A DNA stretch of 64,000 nucleotides from Calditrichota bacterium. GTDB lineage: Bacteria; Calditrichota; Calditrichia; Calditrichales; J004. Positions 1-8,958 of the stretch are shown here, one piece after another; the first letter of the stretch is position 1, and the number at the start of each line of letters is the position of its first letter. A program made the translations under genes and the position numbers. The notes below the pieces were generated by a model, which saw only the letters and a program-made list of their open reading frames with translations, was not told the origin of the DNA and did not search any database. Location of the stretch: contig JABFGF010000011.1 of assembly GCA_013112635.1 (NCBI GenBank), positions 1 through 64,000 of the forward strand. The letters run 5' to 3'.

Positions 1-6
1 AAAGAG

Positions 7-25
7 TTATGCACATAAATCCACA
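7..25 (+). other. DnaA-box-like sequence
   Basis: TTATGCACA at 7-15 fits the DnaA-box consensus TTATNCACA exactly. AAATCCACA at 17-25 is a weaker second match two bases on. The rest of 1-162 is AT-rich and shows no gene, only a run of seven G at 126-132. One good box is not enough to call an origin, and the window edge hides the left side. Confidence 0.2.
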
Positions 26-162
26 ACTTATTAACAAAAAAGAAGCAAAAAAAGGAAGTACTAAAAACGTTATACTACAACAACTAAATTTATCTTACAA
101 AGTTACCTTTTATTATGAGTCAACTGGGGGGGATCGAATTTTTTAGAATTTTAAAAACAATT

Positions 163-528
163 TTATTGCTTAACCAACCATTCCAACGCTTCTTGCTCAT
201 CATCAAACGTATTTATTTCACGCCCAGTTAAAGTTAATATCCCTTTAAATATTATCTGATAGTAGCTATTTAAACCTATCAGCGCCGAGGCTTTTACATA
301 CGGTTCATTATGGCTCACAAATTCATGCATAGTTTTAATTACATCTTTGTCATATTCTGTTTCAAAAACATTTGTCAAAGCTAAAACTGATTTTTCAGGT
401 TTTGTTCTAACAATCTTTTTGACTTCGTCCATAATAATAAAAATTTGATCTCGTTTATGTTTTGAGAAATCAGTAAATAAAATAGTTTTGGATTTATATT
501 CTATAAATTTGATATGTTTATTTGGCAT
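163..528 (-). CDS. STAS/SEC14-like domain protein
   Basis: A small soluble protein of about 121 residues. The pattern of an early FTDFS strand, a central VLALTNV strand, a conserved helix with HNEPYVKASALIG and a C-terminal EALEWLV helix resembles the short SpoIIAA/SEC14-like proteins common in Bacteroidetes and relatives. Their role is mostly unknown. An upstream TTG at 555 would add nine residues, but neither start has a clear ribosome site; the ATG at 528 gives the usual family length. It stands alone and is divergent from the parvulin gene. The family call comes from sequence style only. Confidence 0.55.
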   Translation of the reverse strand: MPNKHIKFIEYKSKTILFTDFSKHKRDQIFIIMDEVKKIVRTKPEKSVLALTNVFETEYDKDVIKTMHEFVSHNEPYVKASALIGLNSYYQIIFKGILTLTGREINTFDDEQEALEWLVKQ

Positions 529-616
529 CTGGAAAGAGATTGATGAAATTTGCAAATATAGTTATCGGATGCTTTAAACAAATAATTTAGTGAATGTAAT
601 ATTTTAAGGAAAACTT

Positions 617-892
617 ATGGAATGGCGGGCAAGTCATATTTTGGTCAAAGATAAAAAATTAGCTGAAGAGCTTATTAAAAGAATTAGAAAAGGTGGGAAT
701 TTTTCCTCACTGGCAAAAGAACATTCAACCTGCCCCAGCAAAGGCAAGGGTGGCGATTTGGGTTGGTTTGGTCCGGGCCAGATGGTTAAGGAATTTGAAC
801 AGGCAGTGAGCCGCCAATCAAGCGGATTGGTTGGGCGAGTGATTCGAACCCAATTTGGTTTTCATGTAATAAAAAAAACCGGGCAAAAGTAA
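617..892 (+). CDS. parvulin-type peptidyl-prolyl isomerase
   Basis: A 91-residue single-domain parvulin (rotamase, PpiC family), which catalyses cis-trans isomerisation of peptidyl-proline bonds. It starts with the typical ASHILVK strand and has the central GGDLGWFGPGQMV segment and the closing TQFGFHVIK strand, so the domain is complete. There is no signal peptide, so the protein is predicted to be cytoplasmic, like E. coli PpiC. AAGGAAA precedes the ATG at good spacing. The gene is monocistronic and is followed by a strong hairpin at 927-949. Confidence 0.9.
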   Translation: MEWRASHILVKDKKLAEELIKRIRKGGNFSSLAKEHSTCPSKGKGGDLGWFGPGQMVKEFEQAVSRQSSGLVGRVIRTQFGFHVIKKTGQK

Positions 893-926
893 GGTTATAA
901 AGACATTTATTTTTTTTACAAAAAAA

Positions 927-949
927 AAGCCCCGAAACTGTCGGGGCTT
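927..949. terminator. bidirectional rho-independent terminator
   Basis: A perfect 9-bp stem (AAGCCCCGA / TCGGGGCTT) with a 5-nt loop sits between the convergent parvulin and rhodanese genes. A run of A just before it gives a U tract for leftward transcripts, so it fits the rhodanese operon best. Confidence 0.85.
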
Positions 950-964
950 ATAATTTGTCGATAG

Positions 965-1945
965 TTACTCTGTATACTCTATCTCTGTGTATTCCATTAT
1001 AGCAGCACTTGTAAATTTTGAAGCAGGCATATAGTCATGGATCATTCCATTCGCGCCAAATTTCAAGCTATATGCATCATAACCTAAAACACGAAGATAA
1101 GCTGTTAAAAATGCACTCCCTTGTCCAGTATAGCAATAAGTTACAACAGGTTTATCTGCGGGAAGAGTATTCAGGTAGTTTTCAGATTTAAGGTCATTTC
1201 TAGGTATATAGTTGATAGCACCCGGAATGTGACCAGGATCTAAATACTGATCATTTGGCCAGTAATTATTGATATAATGTCCATCAAGATCAGCAAAAAC
1301 AGCAGCGTTTGTAATTGCACCTGCAGAAAAACCAGCAGCTAATACTTCCTCAACACGTTTTCTTAAAATTGCAGGTCCTTCTTCTTCATCAGTTGATAAG
1401 ACGGGAGAATCAACAACTGGGCCTTTTGGTGTATCTGTTTTAACAAAATCAACATACCGGCCATTTGAGCAATTATTTGTCCAAGAATCAAATTTGGAAT
1501 TCCATGAGGTCATTCCAAATTTCATCGAATACACATTATCATGACCTAGTAATTGGAGTAGAGATGTTCCATATGCTGCAGTTTGGCCAGAATAACAAAT
1601 TATAATAATTTCTGATGGGTTGGTTGTTAATCCTTCAACGTGGGTAATAAGATCACTAAAAGCAACATTAACTGCTCCGGGAATATGTCCCAAAGTATCA
1701 TAAACACCAGCGCTACGGATATCGATCAAGTATTGGTCTGTACCTAAATCCGTTTTAACATCAGCGGCAGATTTTAATGCAGTATAAGTTGTGTTTATAA
1801 AATCACCTGCATCGCCTTCAAGATACTCAAGAAGAACAGCATATTCATCAACTGGATCTGAATCGGTTGAACTTTCACTACATCCCCAGAATAAAGAAAA
1901 ACTGAAGATTGGGATTAAAATAAATAAGAAAGTATTCTTTCTCAT
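965..1945 (-). CDS. double-rhodanese lipoprotein
   Basis: A 326-residue lipoprotein: a hydrophobic N-terminus ends in FWGC with the lipid-bearing cysteine at 22, so it is likely anchored facing the periplasm or surface. Two rhodanese domains follow, about 50-155 and 205-310. Each keeps the active-site cysteine (Cys117 in CYSGQTA and Cys271 in CYTGQGS) and the preceding GHIPGA motif. Rhodaneses carry sulfane sulfur on this cysteine. It is the last gene of a leftward operon after the multihaem cytochrome (30-nt gap), which suggests periplasmic sulfur chemistry coupled to electron transfer. The substrate is unknown. Confidence 0.9.
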   Translation of the reverse strand: MRKNTFLFILIPIFSFSLFWGCSESSTDSDPVDEYAVLLEYLEGDAGDFINTTYTALKSAADVKTDLGTDQYLIDIRSAGVYDTLGHIPGAVNVAFSDLITHVEGLTTNPSEIIIICYSGQTAAYGTSLLQLLGHDNVYSMKFGMTSWNSKFDSWTNNCSNGRYVDFVKTDTPKGPVVDSPVLSTDEEEGPAILRKRVEEVLAAGFSAGAITNAAVFADLDGHYINNYWPNDQYLDPGHIPGAINYIPRNDLKSENYLNTLPADKPVVTYCYTGQGSAFLTAYLRVLGYDAYSLKFGANGMIHDYMPASKFTSAAIMEYTEIEYTE

Positions 1946-1975
1946 GACTAACTCCTTTGGTTTGGTTTGATTAAA

Positions 1976-3325
1976 TTAGGGTGTGCCCCAGCTCGCCGGT
2001 AATTTTCCATCAACTGTTACACTTTGGTTTGCCTGGACTTCCCAGTTTTCATTCATGTCTGAATTAAATAAATAAAGGTTACGGTTTCTGTATGTAACTC
2101 CTTCTTTTATGATATGACAATTATCATAACACAATTTCCCTTCTTCAACCTCTGTCCTGGGTGTCCATTTTAGGATATTGTGCGGTGTTGTATATTTATA
2201 TGTTGGTTCAATATTAAAATTTGTCAGTTCAGTTGTTCCGTATAATTCCCAGCTATCCGGTGCATGAGGTGCCAACCGCAAAGTAGCCATTTTATAAGGT
2301 TTAATATCCTTTATCGGGTTTATACCAATTTTAAAATTCTGATGCGAATGGTTACGTGCACCTTCTCCACCAACATGGCAACTTCCACAATTATTATAAG
2401 GCTGTGAATGGCATGTCTGGCAATTAAAATCGTTTATGTGGACAGAATGGTAGACGTTTGATTTATCAACGTTTGGGTGACAATCGGAGCATTCCGGTTT
2501 TAATTCCATTTCATAACGGCGATCATAAATTTTACCATCGCCATGTACTTCATCTGTTGAATGGCAAGAAAGGCAATTAAAATCAAGATTTGTCAAATGC
2601 ACATCAGGCTTGGTTCCGGAACCTACTCCAAAAAATGCATGTCCGCCCCGGCTTACATGGCAGGCCACACAATTATCGCGCATATCAGGTTTGCTAAACT
2701 TATGACCTTTGTATAAACCGCCGCCACCAGACTTTGGTCGGTTTACGTGGCAATCACCACAGCCACCATGGCATTTTGCACAGTTTTTATCATATCCGGC
2801 TTTCATTTCTTCCGGAACATCATCAAAAGAGTCAACACCAAATCTTAAAGCAACTCTTTTCTTTTGTCCCCATCCCTGTTCATGTAGGCTATTATGTGTT
2901 CTGTTAACAACTTCTGCATGACAAGGTGCACATTTTTCAGTAGCTGCAACTGAAGGATGGCGAATAAAATCACCGGAGTGTGCCAGTTTTTTATCATCTG
3001 TATCATTAATACCATTATGGCAGTCTATACACTTCATATCTCCATGTGTAGAATTGGCAAATTCTTCATATCCATCATCACCAAGATATACACGATCATA
3101 AGGTTCATAATGTGGCGCATCGCCTCCACAACCACCAGACTCAACAACTGTATCCGGAGAGGCAATTGATTTTAATACATCATAATTTGTATGACAACCC
3201 ACGCAAGAGTTAATTGATAAATTTGGATCAACTGTGTTATCATCATCTGCTTTATCTGAACACGCAGTGAAAAGATTCACAAATAGGACACAAAAAAATA
3301 ACAACAGATACTTACTCATTCTCAT
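1976..3325 (-). CDS. multihaem c-type cytochrome lipoprotein (10-11 haems)
   Basis: A 449-residue lipoprotein with lipobox LFTAC (Cys22). Ten CXXCH haem-binding motifs begin at residues 41, 99, 132, 182, 189, 219, 251, 279, 302 and 313. An eleventh, stretched CX3CH (CYDNCH) lies at 399-404. Many extra histidines can serve as distal ligands. Such proteins move electrons in the periplasm or at the cell surface, or reduce small sulfur or nitrogen compounds. The ATG overlaps the stop of the MarR gene upstream (TAATG), so translation is probably coupled. Which redox partner or substrate it uses cannot be read from the sequence. Confidence 0.92.
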   Translation of the reverse strand: MRMSKYLLLFFCVLFVNLFTACSDKADDDNTVDPNLSINSCVGCHTNYDVLKSIASPDTVVESGGCGGDAPHYEPYDRVYLGDDGYEEFANSTHGDMKCIDCHNGINDTDDKKLAHSGDFIRHPSVAATEKCAPCHAEVVNRTHNSLHEQGWGQKKRVALRFGVDSFDDVPEEMKAGYDKNCAKCHGGCGDCHVNRPKSGGGGLYKGHKFSKPDMRDNCVACHVSRGGHAFFGVGSGTKPDVHLTNLDFNCLSCHSTDEVHGDGKIYDRRYEMELKPECSDCHPNVDKSNVYHSVHINDFNCQTCHSQPYNNCGSCHVGGEGARNHSHQNFKIGINPIKDIKPYKMATLRLAPHAPDSWELYGTTELTNFNIEPTYKYTTPHNILKWTPRTEVEEGKLCYDNCHIIKEGVTYRNRNLYLFNSDMNENWEVQANQSVTVDGKLPASWGTP

Positions 3326-3786
3326 TAAATTTCCTCCTCGTTCTTATTCATCCATTTTCGTAATGCAGAAAGTAATTGGTTCATACCGCTAATAAGATCA
3401 CTATGGATTGAAACATCGACATCTTCAAGTATCTCTTTGTGAATATTCACATAGGCTTTGTTCAGCTGGCTAACCATTTCTTCACCTTTTCCAGAAAGTG
3501 TAACCCTCATATTCCGCCGATCCAGCTCTGCTATTTCACGATTGGTATAACCCTTTTCAACTAGCCCATTTACTATACGCGTAAGTCTTCCGGGGCTTAG
3601 GTTTAGTCTTTTTGCCAGATCTTTATTATTTACCACTTCTCCCAAATTAAATAATCTCAGGCACCTAAATTCTGATGGTGTTAAACCATATCTTTCGGCC
3701 AACCTCATCTCTTTTTGATGACAATCTTCAAGAAGGTGAAATGTTAAATCCGCTAATTTTGCTGCATTGGAATTTGAATTATTCAT
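3325..3786 (-). CDS. MarR-family transcriptional regulator
   Basis: About 153 residues with a MarR winged helix: a recognition helix around LSPGRLTRIVNGL and a wing with DRRNMRVTLSGKG. MarR proteins are dimeric ligand- or redox-responsive regulators. Starts upstream at 3804 (TTG) and 3798 (ATG) are open, but the ATG at 3786 has the best ribosome site (TGGAAA). It is the first gene of the leftward operon with the cytochrome and rhodanese lipoprotein, and the stop overlaps the cytochrome start. It probably controls this operon through the inverted repeats directly upstream. Confidence 0.9.
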   Translation of the reverse strand: MNNSNSNAAKLADLTFHLLEDCHQKEMRLAERYGLTPSEFRCLRLFNLGEVVNNKDLAKRLNLSPGRLTRIVNGLVEKGYTNREIAELDRRNMRVTLSGKGEEMVSQLNKAYVNIHKEILEDVDVSIHSDLISGMNQLLSALRKWMNKNEEEI

Positions 3787-3805
3787 TTTGATTTCCATTA
3801 CCAAT

Positions 3806-3841
3806 AATTGTTAGTGACAAATATCGACAATAACAATTGTT
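3806..3841. promoter_or_regulatory. candidate MarR operator
   Basis: AATTGTTA (3806-3813) and TAACAATT (3831-3838) form a perfect 8-bp inverted repeat with a 17-bp spacer. The right arm lies inside the palindrome AACAATTGTT (3832-3841). The site is just upstream of the MarR gene, a usual place for autoregulation, and also lies before the divergent peptidase gene. Binding is inferred. Confidence 0.5.
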
Positions 3842-3978
3842 TTGTCAACATTTTTTTGTTTTTTTTACTTTTTTGATCAGTTTTACTTAATCACCTAGTA
3901 TGTTACATTATTGAAACTTTTAATCAACGCCACCTGTCCTATATCTATGTACACACTTTACACTCGGAGCTAATAACC

Positions 3979-6912
3979 ATGTCTACCAGAATAACTGTTT
4001 TAACTCTTTTACTTGTTTCAGGTCTTTTTGCCCAGCCCGGTGATTATTTCCAGCAGGATGTTTATTATACAATTGATATAACCCTCAATCCTATTACACA
4101 CAAATATCATGGTCAACAAAAACTTATTTACACTAATAACTCACCTGATGAATTGGAATATATTTGGTTCCACTTATACCCAAATGCATACAAAGACGAA
4201 TCAACACCATACGCAAAACAGCAGAAACATATGTATCGCAGGCCTTTTCATTACTCTGATGAAAAAGATCGTGGCTACATAAACCTAACTTCTGTAAAAG
4301 CTAATGGACTTGAAATTAGCTGGCAATACAAAGAAGACGCTATTGATGAAGCAAAGCTGTTGTTAGACAAACCGCTTAAACCAGGTGAAACTATAACAAT
4401 CGAACTTGATTTTAATGCACAATTCCCAATTGTATTTTCCCGATCCGGGCATTGGGGTGAACGTTATTTTCATGGGACACAATGGTACCCAAAAGTTGTT
4501 GTTTATGATAAGTATGGATGGCACCCAGATTCTTATGTAGAAGTCGGCGAATTTTATGGTGAATTTGGAACTTTTGATGTCAGTATTACCCTACCCAAAA
4601 ATTTTGTAATTGATGCTACCGGGATGCTACAGGAAAACCCTTTTGAGGAGGCATTTCTGGATTCGATAATTGAGCAGAGTAAAAAACTCACAAAAATAAA
4701 AGATGTTGAAGAGCGAAATAAATTCTGGCAGAGTTGGCAAAAATCACATCGAAATAATACAAATTATGATTCTTTAAAAACAGTTCGTTTTGTAGCCGAA
4801 AATGTACATGATTTTGCCTGGTTTGCCGGGGAAGATTTTATGATCCATCAAAAAATTACCCAAGATAATGTTTTAGCAAGAGTGTTAACCTTACCCCAAA
4901 ATGCTTATGACTGGAAAGATGTACCGGACTGGATTGATAAAACTCTCTGGTTTTATGGTGACAAAGTTGGAAAATATAAATATCCAAAAGCCACTGTTGT
5001 AGATGGATCACACGAAACAAGTGGTGGTATGGAATACCCAATGATCACTTTGATTACAATGGATTATCAGTCATGGACAAATATGCTGGAAATGGTTATC
5101 GCCCATGAAGTTGGCCATAACTGGTTTCAGGGAATGATTGGCAATAATGAGCGAGCCAGTGTTTTTCTTGATGAAGGTCTTAACGATTACCATGAAGTAG
5201 CATATATGAACCATTATTATGGCTTTTACAATTTAACTAAGTTTGACAGTTTGCTTGGTAGCTGGAATATTCTGGATGATTTGGGTGAGTGGCATTATCA
5301 CAATCTCGTTTACGGATCTATGGCCAGGCAACACAAAGAACAACCTATGAGCCTTCGAGGCGAACAATTTACACGAAATAGTTATTCTTCTTCTAATTAT
5401 TCAAAAGCCGGTTTTATGCTTAATGCCCTTAAATGGATGATGGGAGAAAAAGAATTTGAAGAAGCCATTAAAACCTATTTTGAACGCTGGCATTTTAAAC
5501 ATCCGGGACTAGATGATTTCTGGAATACAATGCAGGAATATACCAAAGAAGATATAAACCATTTTAGAAAAGAGTGGATGGAAACTACGCATTATAATGA
5601 TTTTGAATTAGAGGATTATGAAACAAGCAAATCTGGAAGTGAATTTACAACAAAAGTTTTTGTAAGCAATCAAGGTACGATAAAAGGACTGCCTGCTCCT
5701 GTTCATTTAGTCACAGCCCAAAATGATACATTAGAGGGACGCTGGAGTGGCAATGAATCCGATCCTGTTATATTTAAACATTTTAGCCCGGTAGAGAATG
5801 TGGAGGTAAATTTAAAACGGCTTTTCTTCGAGACAGATTATTATAATAATAGTAATTTTCCTGAATTTGAGTTTGCTTTCTTACGGCCAATACCTTCATT
5901 TGATAAATATAAGGTTACCTTTTATCCATATCTCGGGTATGAGTATTTTAAAGATGGAACGCGACTTGGAACGGGTTTTTGGTCTGGCAATCCTATTTTT
6001 AATCACTATTTCTTTAAAGGGAACGCCTATTATGCTCTTGAATCCGGAAACATCGGGTACTCCCTAAAATTGGATCACCGGCTACCAGGTTTTATTCTTA
6101 ATTACAGCGATGTCTACCTGGGAATAGAAGACAAAGACGGTCTTAAAAATATTGATGCAAAATTAAAAATGGTTTATCGCAATCCAAACAGCTTTGCCGT
6201 CCGCTACAACATTCAACTTGGGCTAAGTAATATAAAACTGCATGATATGATTTATCATGAACCCGGAATTTATCAAAAAAGCAGGTATACATCAGCAAAG
6301 ATAGAATTTAATTCCCGGTTAAGGCGAATGGTATATTGGGCTGACTTGAATATCAGATTTGAAAAAAGTATTGATGTATTAAACTCACAAGCCGATTTTT
6401 TTAAGTTTGAAATCAAAGAGAAATTTACATTCTTTCTAACTAAAAAAGTTCGCTCAAAGCTGGATGTGTATATTGGTTCGGTTACAGGTGATAATGTGCC
6501 ATCCCAGGAGCTAATTTTTGCAGGTGGTGATGTTGATCCTAAACATGAAGCATTTGTACCTGGCTACCGGGGAAGTGCTGCCCCTATAAGAAGTTATACT
6601 TTAGAAAAAGGAATGGGCATGCTTGGCCATGGCCATCAAAAAGGAAATTACTTAAAAAATAAAAGTGGTTTTGCAGTGGGTATCGAGTTTGACGTACCCA
6701 TAATTCCAACTATTTATGGACGTGCTGGAACTATGGCTTCAAGTTTTAATACTCTTGGGGATGATAAATACTTTTTTGAATCTGGTTTTAAAATTGATAG
6801 TGGATTTCTTTCGCTGACATTTCCTATGTACATTAGCGATCCTATACCTGGAGAAGAGAATTTTGAATTTCGCACTTTCTTCAACTTAGAATCGCCAATT
6901 AATTTTGACTAA
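3979..6912 (+). CDS. secreted M1-family (gluzincin) metallopeptidase
   Basis: A 977-residue exported protein with a signal peptide ending near LFAQ. The catalytic centre is HEVGH at 376-380 with the third zinc ligand Glu399 (HExxH-X18-E), plus a GGMEY motif at 349-353 in place of the GAMEN exopeptidase motif. The N-terminal half follows the M1 aminopeptidase plan. The C-terminal 350 residues are not a usual ERAP-type domain: they are rich in alternating aromatic and polar strands, with PYLGYEYF and similar stretches, and look like an outer-membrane or beta-sandwich module. The gene is single, with an upstream GGAGC ribosome site. It likely trims peptides outside the cytoplasm. Confidence 0.88.
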   Translation: MSTRITVLTLLLVSGLFAQPGDYFQQDVYYTIDITLNPITHKYHGQQKLIYTNNSPDELEYIWFHLYPNAYKDESTPYAKQQKHMYRRPFHYSDEKDRGYINLTSVKANGLEISWQYKEDAIDEAKLLLDKPLKPGETITIELDFNAQFPIVFSRSGHWGERYFHGTQWYPKVVVYDKYGWHPDSYVEVGEFYGEFGTFDVSITLPKNFVIDATGMLQENPFEEAFLDSIIEQSKKLTKIKDVEERNKFWQSWQKSHRNNTNYDSLKTVRFVAENVHDFAWFAGEDFMIHQKITQDNVLARVLTLPQNAYDWKDVPDWIDKTLWFYGDKVGKYKYPKATVVDGSHETSGGMEYPMITLITMDYQSWTNMLEMVIAHEVGHNWFQGMIGNNERASVFLDEGLNDYHEVAYMNHYYGFYNLTKFDSLLGSWNILDDLGEWHYHNLVYGSMARQHKEQPMSLRGEQFTRNSYSSSNYSKAGFMLNALKWMMGEKEFEEAIKTYFERWHFKHPGLDDFWNTMQEYTKEDINHFRKEWMETTHYNDFELEDYETSKSGSEFTTKVFVSNQGTIKGLPAPVHLVTAQNDTLEGRWSGNESDPVIFKHFSPVENVEVNLKRLFFETDYYNNSNFPEFEFAFLRPIPSFDKYKVTFYPYLGYEYFKDGTRLGTGFWSGNPIFNHYFFKGNAYYALESGNIGYSLKLDHRLPGFILNYSDVYLGIEDKDGLKNIDAKLKMVYRNPNSFAVRYNIQLGLSNIKLHDMIYHEPGIYQKSRYTSAKIEFNSRLRRMVYWADLNIRFEKSIDVLNSQADFFKFEIKEKFTFFLTKKVRSKLDVYIGSVTGDNVPSQELIFAGGDVDPKHEAFVPGYRGSAAPIRSYTLEKGMGMLGHGHQKGNYLKNKSGFAVGIEFDVPIIPTIYGRAGTMASSFNTLGDDKYFFESGFKIDSGFLSLTFPMYISDPIPGEENFEFRTFFNLESPINFD

Positions 6913-6958
6913 AAATGAACAACAGAAAAACAAATATCCGTTACAATTTTGACATTCT

Positions 6959-7987
6959 TCAGCTACGATGGTTGTCTATTTGGTCTAATGTATCGCCATA
7001 AACAACATGTTTTATTGCATCTTGCTGTAGGAAATCGTGAGGAAAACCAACTTCAATTTTGCTGACATTATTTAGCTTGTCCATCTGTTCCGGGTTAAGC
7101 ACAAAATCTGCTGCATTCAGGTTATCTTCAATCTGCTCAAGTGTGCGTGCACCTACAATTGGGATAACCACCTGATTTTGCTGCATAGTCCAGCGGATAG
7201 CAACCTGCGCCGGGGTTTTTCCAATTTGCCCGGCAACTTCAACCACCGCTTCTGCTATTTTGGTATTTCGTTCATTACGCCTTTGACTGTGCTCTTTAAC
7301 CCGGCCTTCTGCTTCTCGGTTTTTTAAATACTTTCCCGTTAATGCGCCTCCGGCAATTGGCGCCCAGGCAGTTATACCAATATCAAAAGCTTTGGCCATT
7401 GGTAAAAGATCGCGTTCGGGTGTACGCTGCATCAAACTATATTCTACCTGCAATCCTATAAAGGGCGATAATCCTCGCAGATTGGCAATTGTATTTGCCT
7501 GTGCAATTCTCCAGGCCGGTGTATCGGAAATAGCCGCATAAAAGATTTTACCCTGGCGGATCAGATCATCAAAAGTGCGCATTATTTCATCTACAGGAGT
7601 TAAAAAATCCCAGGCATGCAAATAAAGTACATCGATATATTCTGTGTTTAATCTTTTTAAACTTGCCTCTACAGACTGAATCATGTTTTTGCGGTGGTTG
7701 CCTGCACGGTTCGGGTCACCTGCTTGCTCGTACAAAGTATATTTTGTTGCCAGGACAAAGTGTTCTCTTTGCGATTTAATAAACTCACCAACATATTTTT
7801 CACTAGTGCCGTTTGTATACCGATTGGCAGTATCAATAAAATTTCCGCCTTTTTTTGAATAGGTATCAAAAACTTTTTTACTTTCTTCTTTGTTGGCGCC
7901 AAAACCCCATTCTTCGCCAAATGTCATTGTTCCCAGACAGATTTCTGAAACACGTAAGCCGCTTTTACCTAATAATTTATATCGCAT
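6959..7987 (-). CDS. aldo/keto reductase
   Basis: A 342-residue TIM-barrel NADPH-dependent oxidoreductase that reduces carbonyl compounds. It shows the AKR hallmarks: GTMTFGEEWG, FIDTANRY with the catalytic Asp and Tyr, the Lys in LATKY and the His in LYLHAWD. An upstream start at 8029 is open, but the ATG at 7987 follows a clear GAAAGGAAA ribosome site and gives the normal family N-terminus (MRYKLLGKSG). It lies 31 nt after the SDR gene on the same strand, so the two reductases are probably co-transcribed. The substrate is unknown. Confidence 0.92.
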   Translation of the reverse strand: MRYKLLGKSGLRVSEICLGTMTFGEEWGFGANKEESKKVFDTYSKKGGNFIDTANRYTNGTSEKYVGEFIKSQREHFVLATKYTLYEQAGDPNRAGNHRKNMIQSVEASLKRLNTEYIDVLYLHAWDFLTPVDEIMRTFDDLIRQGKIFYAAISDTPAWRIAQANTIANLRGLSPFIGLQVEYSLMQRTPERDLLPMAKAFDIGITAWAPIAGGALTGKYLKNREAEGRVKEHSQRRNERNTKIAEAVVEVAGQIGKTPAQVAIRWTMQQNQVVIPIVGARTLEQIEDNLNAADFVLNPEQMDKLNNVSKIEVGFPHDFLQQDAIKHVVYGDTLDQIDNHRS

Positions 7988-8018
7988 CTTTTTTCCTTTC
8001 AAAAACCTAAAAATGTAT

Positions 8019-8702
8019 TTACCAATCAATTACTTTTCTGTCCCGCAAAAATTTTCCATCTGGAATTTCATCTGCAGAAGCCAGCCAAACTGCAGTATCT
8101 GCCCCTTGCTCAACACTGCGTGATGCATTTGATCCACCCATATCTGTTCTTACCCATCCGGGACAAATACTATTTACTTTTATGTTTTCCGAACTTAAAT
8201 CTTGAGCTAAAATAGCTGTAAATGAATTCAAAGCCGTTTTTGACATCCTGTACGCGGCGTACCCAGAGCCCATTTCACTTAGTGAACCCATTCCGCTGGA
8301 AACATTTACAATTCGGGCTTCTTTGCTTTTTTTTAATAGGGGCAGAAAAGTTTGGGTTAATTCTACAGGCCCAAAAAAATTGGTTTCCATCACCGATCGG
8401 ATTTCCTCCATTTTAGCAGTATCAACGCCTTTGCCGCTACTGATAATCCCGGCATTATTAATTAGCACATCCAACCTGCCATATTTATTTTCAATAAAAT
8501 CCTTTGCCGATTCAAACGTAGAATTGTTATTCATATCAATCTGTAAAAACTCAACCCCTGATGGAAGTTTCATAAGAGCTGTTTTTCCTTTTTCCTGATC
8601 TCGGGCAGTTAAAATAACATTGTGATTTTGTTCCGCCAATTGCCTGCAAATTTCAAGACCAATCCCACGATTTCCACCTGTTATTAACATTACTTTTTGC
8701 AT
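8019..8702 (-). CDS. short-chain dehydrogenase/reductase
   Basis: A classical SDR of 227 residues with the nucleotide-binding TGGNRGIG near the N-terminus, the NNAG motif, the catalytic Ser in NVSSGMGS and the YxxxK pair (YRMSK). The NAD(P)(H)-dependent substrate is not evident. The ATG at 8702 is preferred over that at 8714 because GGAGGA lies at ideal spacing before 8702 and overlaps the upper start. It is the first gene of an apparent two-gene unit with the aldo/keto reductase. Confidence 0.92.
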   Translation of the reverse strand: MQKVMLITGGNRGIGLEICRQLAEQNHNVILTARDQEKGKTALMKLPSGVEFLQIDMNNNSTFESAKDFIENKYGRLDVLINNAGIISSGKGVDTAKMEEIRSVMETNFFGPVELTQTFLPLLKKSKEARIVNVSSGMGSLSEMGSGYAAYRMSKTALNSFTAILAQDLSSENIKVNSICPGWVRTDMGGSNASRSVEQGADTAVWLASADEIPDGKFLRDRKVIDW

Positions 8703-8958
8703 TATTTCCTCCATAAAAGCTTTTTATTAAATCATATTTTTAATTTTATTTTGCAAAATGCCATAACTATAAATCATCAAACTACAACTTACCAAATTCC
8801 TGTTGGATCCCTTATAAAACAGACTTTTGCAAAGTTAATCTACTTATTGTTACGGAGCATTTTGTTTGATCAATATACTTTCTCATCCCTCAAGATAGTA
8901 AGAAATAAGTATTTATAGCCGAATTATAAGCCTGAGGGGATTAAATCAGGATATAATA

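Noticed and set aside
1-162. Replication origin
   Set aside because: Only one full DnaA box and one weak match; no dnaA or dnaN gene and no visible AT-rich unwinding repeats.
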